DNA from: an uncultured Alphaproteobacteria bacterium | GTDB lineage: Bacteria; Pseudomonadota; Alphaproteobacteria; HIMB59; GCA-002718135 | Reading direction: 5' to 3' | Assembly (NCBI GenBank): GCA_902628835.1 | Contig: CACOPD010000007.1 | Span: 1 to 56,222 of the forward strand | DNA length: 56,222 nt | In this document: piece by piece, positions 35,770 to 44,176 of the stretch | How the letters are laid out: every line of letters starts with the position of its first letter | Position numbering within the stretch: position 1 is the first letter of the stretch | Position numbers and translations under genes: made by a program | The notes under the pieces: generated by a model | The model's database searches: none | What the model was told of the DNA's origin: nothing | What the model saw: the letters and a program-made list of their open reading frames with translations, nothing else

Positions 35770-36923
35770 TGTTTGGAAGTATCAATAATTGTCATAATGT
35801 AAAGGACTTTAGGAATTTAGCAAAAAAACGACTACCCAGCCCTATTTTTCATTATATAGATGGTGCAGCTGATGATGAAATCACGTACAAAAGAAATACC
35901 GATGCTTATGAAGATTGTGATTTAATCCCAAATGTTCTTAGCGGGGTAGATAAAGTTGATATGTCCACTACGGTAATGGGTCAAAAATTAGATATACCTT
36001 TGTATTGTGCCCCTACTGCTCTTCAAAGATTGTTTCATCATGAAGGTGAGATTGGTGTAGCAAAAGCTGCTGAAAAATTTGGAACTATGTTTGGAATTTC
36101 TTCCTTAGGTACTGCAAGCATAGAAGAGATATCTAATTTAGTTAAAACTCCAAAACTTTTTCAGCTCTATGTTCATAAAGACAAAGGACTAAACAAAGCT
36201 CTTATAGAAAGATGCAAAGAATCTAATTTTGAAGCAATGGCAGTTACAGTTGATACTGCTGTTGGGGGAAACCGTGAAAGAGATCTGTATACTGGGTTTA
36301 CCATTCCAATGAAACTAAAATTAAATAGTGTTTTAAGTTTTATGCTGCATCCAAAGTGGGCAATAGATTATTTTACAAAACCTAAATGGGAATTAAGTAA
36401 TTTAAAAGATCATATTAGTGAAGGCACAACAGTAATGACTACAATTGGAGATTATTTTACAAAGATGCTTGATAATTCTATGAGCTGGAAAGATGTAGAG
36501 AATATCAACAAAGAATGGGGTCGTCAATTTGCAATTAAAGGTGTTATGTCGGTTGATGATGCAAAAAAAGCTGTTGATGTTGGTGCTTCAGCTATAATGG
36601 TTTCAAATCATGGAGGACGACAATTAGATGGATCAAGATCACCTTTTGATCAATTAGCTGAAATTGTAGATGCTGTAGGAGATAAAATAGATGTAATTTG
36701 TGAAGGCGGTATTAGAAGAGGCACCCATGTTTTAAAAGCATTATCTTTGGGTGCAAAAGCTTGCTCAGGAGGAAGAATGTATCTTTACGCTTTGGCTGCA
36801 GGAGGTCAAAAAGGAGTTGAAAAAAGTTTGTCCAATTTACGTAATGAAATTGAAAGAGATATGAAATTAATGGGAGTTTCCAACGTAAAAGAGCTAACAA
36901 GAAAGAATCTAAAATTCAGATAA
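35769..36923 (+). CDS. lldD: FMN-dependent L-lactate dehydrogenase / alpha-hydroxy-acid oxidase
   Basis: A 384-residue glycolate oxidase-type TIM barrel. Substrate and FMN motifs FHYIDGAADDE, FGISSLGTASIEEI, AIKGVMSVDDA, and SNHGGRQLDGSRSPFDQL with the catalytic histidine and arginine are present. It oxidises L-lactate to pyruvate and would pass electrons to the quinone pool. It is the last gene of the fuconate operon, so both products of the aldol-type cleavage end as pyruvate. The Rieske-like ferredoxin gene follows after 60 bp. Confidence 0.88.
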   Translation: MFGSINNCHNVKDFRNLAKKRLPSPIFHYIDGAADDEITYKRNTDAYEDCDLIPNVLSGVDKVDMSTTVMGQKLDIPLYCAPTALQRLFHHEGEIGVAKAAEKFGTMFGISSLGTASIEEISNLVKTPKLFQLYVHKDKGLNKALIERCKESNFEAMAVTVDTAVGGNRERDLYTGFTIPMKLKLNSVLSFMLHPKWAIDYFTKPKWELSNLKDHISEGTTVMTTIGDYFTKMLDNSMSWKDVENINKEWGRQFAIKGVMSVDDAKKAVDVGASAIMVSNHGGRQLDGSRSPFDQLAEIVDAVGDKIDVICEGGIRRGTHVLKALSLGAKACSGGRMYLYALAAGGQKGVEKSLSNLRNEIERDMKLMGVSNVKELTRKNLKFR

Positions 36924-36983
36924 ATCAACAGTTTTTTTAAAAAAAATATTTATTCCTTCTTAATTATATTTTACAAAATTTTT

Positions 36984-37304
36984 ATGAAAGATGAATTAGA
37001 TCCAATATTGGTTGGTGAGACAGATGATATTGAAGTTGGAACTGTTGAAAGTTTTGAACATGATGACACCAACTATGCAATTTATCATTTAGAGCCAGGT
37101 TTTTTTTGCACTCAAGGAAATTGTAACTGTGAGGAGAAAGCGCCCTTGAGTGAAGCTGATATTGAAGGAGAAGAATTAGAATGCGTTGGATGTGGAAACA
37201 CATACAGTATTGTTTCAGGAGATTGTATAAGTGAACCTGAATTGGACGGTTTAAAAATTTTTGATATTTCCGAAGAAGATGGAAATCTTTATCTTAATAT
37301 TTAA
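36984..37304 (+). CDS. MocE-like Rieske-fold ferredoxin with four-cysteine cluster site
   Basis: A 106-residue protein with the layout of MocE-type Rieske ferredoxins that feed non-haem oxygenases. A Rieske site is CxH-X(15-17)-CxxH. Here it is C47-N-C49, 17 residues, then C67-V-G-C70, so both histidine ligands are cysteines. C42 and C81 are additional. The surrounding residues (APLSEADIEGEELEC, then NTYSIVSGD) follow the family. The cluster would have a ferredoxin-like, all-thiolate environment with a lower expected potential, or could bind zinc. It lies after lldD and overlaps a convergent dehydrogenase stop in TTAA. Likely electron partner for the desaturase-like oxygenases downstream, by inference. 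Confidence 0.78.
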   Translation: MKDELDPILVGETDDIEVGTVESFEHDDTNYAIYHLEPGFFCTQGNCNCEEKAPLSEADIEGEELECVGCGNTYSIVSGDCISEPELDGLKIFDISEEDGNLYLNI

Positions 37305-38266
37305 TTAAGTATATTTAAATTTACAATATTACTTTTATTTAATTTTTTATTTTTAGTTAGGAAGTCAAAAACATTTTCACATGATTCTACTGACATTCTT
37401 TTTCTGCATTCTAGTGTTAAAGCAGCATTATGAGGTGTTAACAAAGTATTATTCAATGAAAAAAGTTTATGTTTTTCTATTGGGGGTTCTTTTTCAAATA
37501 CATCTACACCAGCCCCAAAGATTCTTTTGTTTTTTAATGCTTCATATAAAGCATTTTCATTAATTATACCTCCTCGAGCCGTATTAATTAAAATTAAATT
37601 TGATTTAAATATTTCAAATTGATCAAAAGAAATTAAGTTTTTGGTTTCTGAATTTAAAGGTAAATGAATACTTATATAATCAGCAATTTTAAAACCTTCT
37701 TCTTTATTGATAGGAATACAGTTTTGTTTTTCTATTTCTTGCTCAGAAAGAAATGGATCATGTACATAAACATGCATTTCAAACCCCAAACATCTTTTTG
37801 CTAAAGCTCTCCCAATTCGACCAAACCCAAGAATTAAGATTTTTTTATCATATAATTCAAAGTAGTCGGGAAGATTGTTTTTTTCTTGAAATTTACCAAG
37901 TTTGACTAACTTATCTGATTCAAAAATATTTTTTGTTAAGCAAAGCATCATTGTCATAACATGTTCGGCAACACTGGTAGCATTTGCTCTTCCAGTAATA
38001 GCCATTGCTATTTTATTATTATTTAAAAATTCAATATCTACATTGTCATAACCAACTCCGTGTCTAGCTACAATTTTTAGTTTTTTTGCATGAAATAGAA
38101 TATTTTTATTTATTTCTGCTGTTCTCACAACTATTCCATCAACATCTTTAAGTTTGTCTATTAGATGTTTTTCTTCGATATTATTAGTAACAAAGTATTC
38201 TATATTATTTGTGTCAAAGATTTCATATCCACTTGGATGAATTTCACCCACAACTCCAATTTTCAT
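37301..38266 (-). CDS. D-2-hydroxyacid dehydrogenase (phosphoglycerate dehydrogenase-like)
   Basis: A 321-residue NAD-dependent dehydrogenase. VARHGVGYDNVD, the Rossmann motif LGFGRIGRALA, NTARGGIINE and the catalytic histidine in LLTPHNAAL are all present. It reduces 2-keto acids or oxidises D-2-hydroxy acids such as hydroxypyruvate/glycerate-type substrates. It is divergent from iolD, with about 100 bp between them containing a TATAAT-like box on the iolD side. Confidence 0.86.
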   Translation of the reverse strand: MKIGVVGEIHPSGYEIFDTNNIEYFVTNNIEEKHLIDKLKDVDGIVVRTAEINKNILFHAKKLKIVARHGVGYDNVDIEFLNNNKIAMAITGRANATSVAEHVMTMMLCLTKNIFESDKLVKLGKFQEKNNLPDYFELYDKKILILGFGRIGRALAKRCLGFEMHVYVHDPFLSEQEIEKQNCIPINKEEGFKIADYISIHLPLNSETKNLISFDQFEIFKSNLILINTARGGIINENALYEALKNKRIFGAGVDVFEKEPPIEKHKLFSLNNTLLTPHNAALTLECRKRMSVESCENVFDFLTKNKKLNKSNIVNLNILN

Positions 38267-38331
38267 GAATTATTTTATATTCTAAAATTTTATAAAAATA
38301 AATTGTTTAACTCTTTAAATTATTTTTTTAT

Positions 38332-38337
38332 TATAAT
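38332..38337 (+). promoter_or_regulatory. candidate -10 box upstream of iolD
   Basis: A TATAAT hexamer 30 bp before the iolD ATG in a very A+T-rich gap. No convincing -35 element lies 17 bp upstream, so this is weak evidence. Confidence 0.3.
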
Positions 38338-38367
38338 AGTATCAGATTTTTTTTGGGAAAGGGACCT

Positions 38368-40212
38368 ATGAAAACAGTTAGAATGTCATGTTCACATGCA
38401 TTAATTAAATATTTAACAATGCAAAAAATTTTAATTAATGGAAAAAAAGAATCACTTTTCCCAGGTGCTTTTGGTATTTATGGTCATGGTAATGTTGCTT
38501 GTATTGGACAAGCTATGGAAGAATATCAAAAAGAGCTTCCAGGATACAGAGGTCATCATGAACAAAACATGGCTTTAACTGGAATTGCATATGCTCGTGC
38601 AAAAAGAAGAAAACAAATATTTGTCGCTACTTCATCTGTTGGACCTGGTTCTACTAACATGGTTACCTCAGCAGCAGTTGCATTAAGTAACAGACTTCCA
38701 ATCTTACTTTTACCTGGCGATACTTTTTCTAGCCGTTTTCCTGATCCTGTTTTACAACAAGTTGAACATTTTAATTCTCCATCAGAAACTCAAAATGATT
38801 CATTTAAATCTGTATCAAAATATTTTGACAGAATAATTAGACCTGAACAAATTTTAACATCTTTACCTCAAGCCATTAATGTTATGCTTGATCCTGCAGA
38901 TTGTGGTCCAGCGGTAATTTCTATGTCTCAAGATGTTCAAGGCGAGGCCTATGATTATCCAGAAATTTTTTTTGAAGAAAGAATACATGAAATAAGAAGA
39001 ATTTATCCTGACCCAAATCAAATAGAAAAAGCTGCTGATAAATTAAAAAATTCTAAACAACCAATTATTATATCTGGAGGAGGAGTTCTATACTCAGAAG
39101 CAGAGGAGGAAATTTCTGCCTTTGCAAAAAAACACAATATTCCTGTAACAGCAACTGTAATGGGTATTGGATGTATGAATAAAGATGATCCATATTATAT
39201 AAGTGCTATAGGATGTTTAGGAGAGGGCTCATCTAATAATCTTGCAACTGATACAGATTTAGCACTAGCAGTAGGAACAAAGTTAGGTGACTTTACAACT
39301 GGCTCATGGACTAATTTTGAAAACGATAAATTTCAACTTGTATCAATAAATACTTCAAGGTTTGATACAACTAAACATCGTGCGACTCCTGTTGTTAGTG
39401 ATGCAAAAATTGGACTTCAAGAATTATCAAAAGCTTTAGGAGATTGGAAGGCTCCAGATGTTTGGTATCAGCGTTCTATTGAAGAAAGAAATAAATGGGA
39501 TGAATATGTTGCTAAAGAGAGTGGACCAACTAATCAGGAACTACCATCTTATGCACATGCAGTAGGTGCAGTTTATAGAAATTCAGATCCATCAGATATT
39601 GTAGTAACTGCAGCTGGAGGATTAGTAGGTGAAGTGGTTCAAATATGGAAACCAAAAGAACTAAATACTTTTGAAACTGAATGGGGATTTAGTTGCATGA
39701 GTTATGAAATATCAGGCGCACTGGGAATCAAAATGGCAAAGCCTGATCAAGATGTAATTGTATTTGTAGGAGATGGTTCATATCTGTTACAAAATAGTGA
39801 TATCTACAGTTCTGTTTTGTATGATAAAAAATTAATCATAGTTGTTTGTGATAATGGTGGTCACATGGTCATTAATAGATTGCAATTAGCAAAAGGTGGC
39901 AATGAATATCTATGTAATCTAAACGCTGCGAGAGCTACAAATGTACAATTTGTAGATTTTGAAGCTCACGCAAAAAGTATGGGAGCAAATGGCGAAACTG
40001 TTAAAACTATTGCAGAATTAGAGGCTGCTTTTAAAAGAGCAAAAGAATCAGACAAAACCTACGTTATTTCCATGAAAACAGATGGTTATGAATGGTTAGA
40101 AGGGACAGCTTTTTGGGAAAGCCCTACACTTGAAGTTGATAAAACAGAAGGTAATAAAGCTGCTCTCGAAGAATTTTTAGAAGGTAAAAACAAACAGCGT
40201 AAAGGTGTATAA
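38368..40212 (+). CDS. iolD: 3D-(3,5/4)-trihydroxycyclohexane-1,2-dione hydrolase (IolD-like, ThDP-dependent)
   Basis: A 614-residue thiamine-diphosphate enzyme starting at the ATG at 38368, behind GGGAAAGGGA. FGIYGHGNVACIGQA, YRGHHEQNMALTGIAYA (with the ThDP-activating glutamate), SVGPGSTNMVT and VFVGDGSYLL plus the ThDP/Mg block are typical of IolD, the inositol-pathway ring-opening enzyme. Other iol genes (iolB, iolC, iolE) are absent here, so the substrate may be inosose-derived from a modified cyclitol or another cyclic diketone. It is flanked by two D-2-hydroxyacid dehydrogenases and a ribose-type importer. Confidence 0.86.
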   Translation: MKTVRMSCSHALIKYLTMQKILINGKKESLFPGAFGIYGHGNVACIGQAMEEYQKELPGYRGHHEQNMALTGIAYARAKRRKQIFVATSSVGPGSTNMVTSAAVALSNRLPILLLPGDTFSSRFPDPVLQQVEHFNSPSETQNDSFKSVSKYFDRIIRPEQILTSLPQAINVMLDPADCGPAVISMSQDVQGEAYDYPEIFFEERIHEIRRIYPDPNQIEKAADKLKNSKQPIIISGGGVLYSEAEEEISAFAKKHNIPVTATVMGIGCMNKDDPYYISAIGCLGEGSSNNLATDTDLALAVGTKLGDFTTGSWTNFENDKFQLVSINTSRFDTTKHRATPVVSDAKIGLQELSKALGDWKAPDVWYQRSIEERNKWDEYVAKESGPTNQELPSYAHAVGAVYRNSDPSDIVVTAAGGLVGEVVQIWKPKELNTFETEWGFSCMSYEISGALGIKMAKPDQDVIVFVGDGSYLLQNSDIYSSVLYDKKLIIVVCDNGGHMVINRLQLAKGGNEYLCNLNAARATNVQFVDFEAHAKSMGANGETVKTIAELEAAFKRAKESDKTYVISMKTDGYEWLEGTAFWESPTLEVDKTEGNKAALEEFLEGKNKQRKGV

Positions 40213-40244
40213 AAAAAATTTTTTTTCTAAAAATTGTAAATCGT

Positions 40245-41273
40245 ATGAATCAAAACAACCCAATAATTTTAGTAGATCCATATCCTAGAACTATGGACCT
40301 ACTTTTTTCAAAGGAAAATTTAAAATATTTAAAAAAAAATTTTAAGCTTATTACTGCACCAAATAAAAATAAAAATAATTTCTATGAAAAAAACCTATCT
40401 AAGGCGGATTATATTTTTGGGCAACCCAACTTACCTACATCTTTAATTTCTAAATCAACAAAACTTAAGGCAATATTTAATGTAGAGAGCAACTTTATGG
40501 ACAATATGGATTATGATTATTGTTTTAGAAAAGGAATACATGTTTTAGCAACATCTCCTGTTTTTGCTCAACCTGTTGCTGAAATGGCAATTGGTCTAAC
40601 TTTATCTATTGCCAGAAGTATTCATATTGCCCACTCAGACTTTATTTCAAAAAAAGAAAAATATGGCGGTGCAATAAGTCAGAATAATTTTTTAATAAAA
40701 AATAAAACATTTGGACTAATCGGTTTTGGTGATTTAGCAAAATCACTTACTCCTATTTTAAAATCATTCTCTAATGACATTGTTGCCTATGATCCTTGGA
40801 TACCTAATAAAGAAATTGAAAAATTTGATGTTAAGCCAACCAGCTTAAATTCATTACTCAAAAATGCTGATATCATTTATGTTTTAGCTTCTATAACTTC
40901 CTCAAATGAATCTATGATTAATTCTTCTAAACTTAAATTAATAAAGGATGGATCAGTGTTTGTTTTAATGAGCAGAGCAGCCATAATAAATTTTAATGAT
41001 TTTTTTAATTTTCTAAAAAAAAGGAATGTGTTTGCAGCTATTGATGTTTTTCCACAAGAACCGTTTCCTAAAAATCATAAACTAAGAAAACTAAAAAACG
41101 TTATTTTTTCTCCACACAGAGCTGGTGCATTGGATAGTGCGTTTAAAGAGATGGGTGAATTAGTAATTCAAGATTTAAAACTTATCTCAAAAGGCCTACC
41201 ACCTAAATTATGTAAAAAAGCTGAGAGAGAAACTGTTAAATATTTACGCTCAAAACCAGTTGATATTAATTAA
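40245..41273 (+). CDS. D-2-hydroxyacid dehydrogenase, second copy
   Basis: A 342-residue dehydrogenase of the phosphoglycerate dehydrogenase superfamily. The Rossmann motif is LIGFGDLAKSL, the arginine block reads LMSRAAIINF, and the catalytic histidine lies in FSPHRAGA. It is more divergent than the neighbour at 37301. It lies 32 bp after iolD and 21 bp before the ABC ATPase gene on the same strand, so it is probably part of one transport-catabolism operon. Substrate unknown. Confidence 0.8.
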   Translation: MNQNNPIILVDPYPRTMDLLFSKENLKYLKKNFKLITAPNKNKNNFYEKNLSKADYIFGQPNLPTSLISKSTKLKAIFNVESNFMDNMDYDYCFRKGIHVLATSPVFAQPVAEMAIGLTLSIARSIHIAHSDFISKKEKYGGAISQNNFLIKNKTFGLIGFGDLAKSLTPILKSFSNDIVAYDPWIPNKEIEKFDVKPTSLNSLLKNADIIYVLASITSSNESMINSSKLKLIKDGSVFVLMSRAAIINFNDFFNFLKKRNVFAAIDVFPQEPFPKNHKLRKLKNVIFSPHRAGALDSAFKEMGELVIQDLKLISKGLPPKLCKKAERETVKYLRSKPVDIN

Positions 41274-41294
41274 AATTTATTTAAAAACACCCTT

Positions 41295-42041
41295 ATGTCA
41301 GATCAATTAGTACTGGAAGCTAAATCAGTTTCAAAATATTTTGGTACTATTACAGCCCTTCAAAATGTAGATCTTCATTTAAATAAAGGTGAGGTTCTTG
41401 GTGTTGTTGGTGATAACGGTGCTGGTAAATCTACGTTAATGAAAGTTTTATCGGGATTGTATAAGCCAAGTGAAGGGTCACTTTTCTTTGATAAGGAAAA
41501 AGTTACTTTAAATAGTCCAAGAGACTCTCAAAATTTAGGCCTAGAAATGGTCTATCAAGACTTAGCACTAGCTGGCAACCTTCCTATTGGTGATAATATA
41601 TTTTTAGGAAGAGAGCCAACAAGAAAAGTTGGCCCTTTCAATTTTTTGGATCATAAAAAAAGAAAAATCCTAACTGAAGAGCATCTTGCAAAACTCAAAA
41701 TAAATGTAAAGAGTGCTGATCAAAAAGTTGAAGAATTATCAGGGGGACAAAGACAGGCAGTAGCTATTGCTAGAGCTACAGCCTTTAATGCAAAAATCGT
41801 ATTAATGGATGAACCTACGGCCGCACTTGCAGTCAAAGAAGTTGGAAAAGTTTTAGATTTAATTTTAAATCTCAAAAAACTAGGTGTTAGCGTAATAGTT
41901 ATTAGTCATAGAATGGATGATATATTTACTGTTTGTGATCGAGTGATGGCATTATTTCAAGGAACAAACTTTGCACAATCAGAATTAAAAAATACTTCAA
42001 GAGATGAAGTAATTGGATGGATCATGGGAAAAAAAGATTAA
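41295..42041 (+). CDS. ribose-type sugar ABC transporter ATP-binding protein (single domain), importer A
   Basis: A 248-residue CUT2-type ATPase with only one nucleotide-binding domain (RbsA has two, about 500 residues). Walker A GDNGAGKST, Q-loop VYQDLAL, signature LSGGQRQAVAIARA and Walker B VLMDEPTAA are intact. Such FrcA-like ATPases would act as homodimers. Its stop overlaps the permease ATG by one base. Confidence 0.92.
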   Translation: MSDQLVLEAKSVSKYFGTITALQNVDLHLNKGEVLGVVGDNGAGKSTLMKVLSGLYKPSEGSLFFDKEKVTLNSPRDSQNLGLEMVYQDLALAGNLPIGDNIFLGREPTRKVGPFNFLDHKKRKILTEEHLAKLKINVKSADQKVEELSGGQRQAVAIARATAFNAKIVLMDEPTAALAVKEVGKVLDLILNLKKLGVSVIVISHRMDDIFTVCDRVMALFQGTNFAQSELKNTSRDEVIGWIMGKKD

Positions 42042-43048
42042 TGGATAAGAACCAAGAAACTTTATTTGTAAGACTAATTCCTTTTTTTGAAAGATATGGA
42101 ATACTATTACTTATCTTAATAATGATTGCCGTTTTGCATTTGCTTCAACCTGATGTTTTTTTGTCATGGAGGAATGTAACAAATATTTTTAAACAAGTCT
42201 CTTGGCAGTCTATGTTAGCACTTGGCGTCTTTATGGTTATTGTGACTGCAGGTATAGATTTATCAGTGGGCTCAATTATTATGTTATCATTAATGGGACT
42301 TGCTATTGCTTCAAAAGCAGGAATGCCTTGGTATATTGTTATGTTAATTGCACCTGCAATTGGATTTCTGTGCGGTATGTTCAACGGTATTGGTATTACG
42401 CTACTGCGAATGCCTCATCCATTTATAATGACATTAGGTACTCTCTACATATTTAGAGGTATTGGGAACCTAATTTCTGGAGGTGTTCCTATTACAGGCT
42501 TTGCTGAACAGATAAGAGTTATTGGAAATGGAAAAATTAAACTGGATGTATTCTTTGGAGAAGGGGCGAGAGAGTATATTCCTACAAGTTTAATTTTAAT
42601 GATTGTAATATTTTTTATTTTTTGGATTTTTTTAAATCATACAAGAATAGGTAAATGGATTTATGCGATTGGGGGCAACCCTGGAGCAGCAAGAGCAGCA
42701 GGTATAAATGTAGATCGAATATTAATCATCGTTTACACACTTTGTGGTTTCTTAGCTGGAATTGGTGGTTTAATTTTAGCTGGAAGAACTAATTCAGCGT
42801 ATCCAAATGCTGGTTTACAATCTGAGTTAGATGCTATTGCAGCAGTCATTATTGGCGGAGCAAGTTTCTTTGGAGGCAGAGGAACTGTTTTAGGTGTATT
42901 TGCTGGAGTCATGATTATGGGTATACTCCGAAATGGTCTAAATTTAATGAATGTTAGTGTTTTCTGGCAACAAGTTCTGATCGGATCCATTATTATTTTG
43001 GCCGTTTATATTGATGTTCTCAGAAGACAACTTGCGACAAGAACATAA
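42041..43048 (+). CDS. ribose-type sugar ABC transporter permease, importer A
   Basis: A 335-residue RbsC-type permease using the ATG in TAATG at 42041. Many hydrophobic helices are present, with VTAGIDLSVGSIIML and the family motif AIGGNPGAARAAGI; FFGGRGTVLGVFAG follows. It would form a homodimeric channel with the ATPase before it and the binding protein after it. Together with iolD upstream it suggests import of a cyclitol or sugar, the substrate remaining unknown. Confidence 0.92.
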   Translation: MDKNQETLFVRLIPFFERYGILLLILIMIAVLHLLQPDVFLSWRNVTNIFKQVSWQSMLALGVFMVIVTAGIDLSVGSIIMLSLMGLAIASKAGMPWYIVMLIAPAIGFLCGMFNGIGITLLRMPHPFIMTLGTLYIFRGIGNLISGGVPITGFAEQIRVIGNGKIKLDVFFGEGAREYIPTSLILMIVIFFIFWIFLNHTRIGKWIYAIGGNPGAARAAGINVDRILIIVYTLCGFLAGIGGLILAGRTNSAYPNAGLQSELDAIAAVIIGGASFFGGRGTVLGVFAGVMIMGILRNGLNLMNVSVFWQQVLIGSIIILAVYIDVLRRQLATRT

Positions 43049-43137
43049 TATTAAAAAATAATCACTTTCTGACAAACAGTCTCTTGATTAGATTTTCATT
43101 TTTCATTAATGGTTAAAAAAAAATTTTAGGAGGAAAA

Positions 43138-44055
43138 ATGAAATTTTTTATTTCTTTAATTACAACTTCTTTATTGCTTTTTTCGGGAAGTCTTTATGCA
43201 GATGGACATGCAAAAACAATAATGTTAAGTACTAAAGGACCAGGTGCTGGAAACCCTTTTTGGGCTTCAGTTGAAGCTGGTGCTAAAGATGCTGCTGAAG
43301 AGTTTGGTGTAAACCTAATTATTCTTTCACCACCGCAAGAAAGTGATGTTATGGCTCAGGTAGCTCAAATTGAAGACCAAATTGCAAAAGGTGTAGACGG
43401 TATTGCGATTGCACCAACTGACCCTAACGCAGTTGCACCAATTCTTGATGATGCAATGGCTTCAGGTGTTCCAGTTGTATACATTGATACTAATGGAATT
43501 AATGAAGGTGTAACTTTCATTGGTACAAACAATATCAATGGTGCTGCTTTAGCTGCTCAATACATTTGTGATAATGTTCCAAGTGGTTCTGATGTTGCAA
43601 TTCTTCAAGGAATGATCACTCAAACTACTGGTCAGCACAGAGCTGAAGGATCTAGTAAAGGTCTTAAAGCATGTGGTATGAACGTTGTTGCTGAACTTCC
43701 AGCTAACTGGGATACTGCACAAGGTATGTCAGTAACTGAAGATATCATCACTGGTAACCCAAATCTAAAAGCAATCTTTGCTTCTAATGACAATATGGGT
43801 CTAGGTGCTATCCAAGCATTAAAAAATGCTGATATGCTAGATGATGTTGTCGTTGTTGGATTTGATGCTAACCCTGATGCTGCTGCAAGTGTAATGGCTG
43901 GTGAAATGTCAGCTACTATTGCTCAATTCTCATACAACATGGGATACATGGGTGTAGAAAATGCACTTAAATTAGCTAATGGTGAAAGCATTCCAGATAA
44001 CATTGATACTGGAACTGTATTAGTTACTAAAGAAAATGCTGCAGACTTTATGTAA
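43138..44055 (+). CDS. ribose-family sugar-binding protein, importer A
   Basis: A 305-residue periplasmic type I binding protein with a signal peptide (residues 1-21, cleavage after LYA). Two-lobed RbsB-type landmarks GVDGIAIAPTDPNA, FIGTNN and VVVGFDANPDA are present. A strong Shine-Dalgarno (TAGGAGGAAAA) sits before the ATG and an intrinsic terminator follows the stop. It lies 89 bp after the permease, so it may also have its own promoter. Confidence 0.92.
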   Translation: MKFFISLITTSLLLFSGSLYADGHAKTIMLSTKGPGAGNPFWASVEAGAKDAAEEFGVNLIILSPPQESDVMAQVAQIEDQIAKGVDGIAIAPTDPNAVAPILDDAMASGVPVVYIDTNGINEGVTFIGTNNINGAALAAQYICDNVPSGSDVAILQGMITQTTGQHRAEGSSKGLKACGMNVVAELPANWDTAQGMSVTEDIITGNPNLKAIFASNDNMGLGAIQALKNADMLDDVVVVGFDANPDAAASVMAGEMSATIAQFSYNMGYMGVENALKLANGESIPDNIDTGTVLVTKENAADFM

Positions 44056-44079
44056 GTTGTAGAAGATAAAATTTTTAAA

Positions 44080-44104
44080 AAGGCTGCTTTGCAGCCTTTT
44101 TTTT
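44080..44104 (+). terminator. intrinsic terminator after importer A binding protein
   Basis: Stem aaggctgc (44080-44087) with gcagcctt (44091-44098), a TTT loop and a run of T to 44104. It closes the importer A operon. Confidence 0.88.
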
Positions 44105-44158
44105 ATTAAAAATTACTATTTTTATATACTTATCTTTATTTTTCCTTAAATTAAAACT

Positions 44159-44176
44159 CATTAATTAGGAGGAATA
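44159..44176 (+). promoter_or_regulatory. strong ribosome binding leader shared by binding-protein genes
   Basis: CATTAATTAGGAGGAATA lies directly before the ATG of importer B binding protein. Almost the same leader occurs at 51093-51110 before importer C binding protein. It holds a full AGGAGG at good spacing. Confidence 0.6.

Noticed and set aside
17920..36923. Phosphorylating L-fucose pathway (isomerase, kinase, aldolase)
   Set aside because: No FucI, FucK or FucA-like gene is present; the enzymes seen belong to the oxidative route.
38368..40212. A myo-inositol operon
   Set aside because: Only iolD is recognisable; iolB, iolC and iolE are absent, and the Gfo/Idh enzymes cannot be called iolG from sequence alone.
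40204..40230. A-run followed by T-run after iolD as a terminator
   Set aside because: It is a plain A/T palindrome without a G-C stem; no confident terminator call.
42145..42990. Additional frames overlapping the importer A permease
   Set aside because: Shadows of a permease gene with clear family motifs; no independent start signals.
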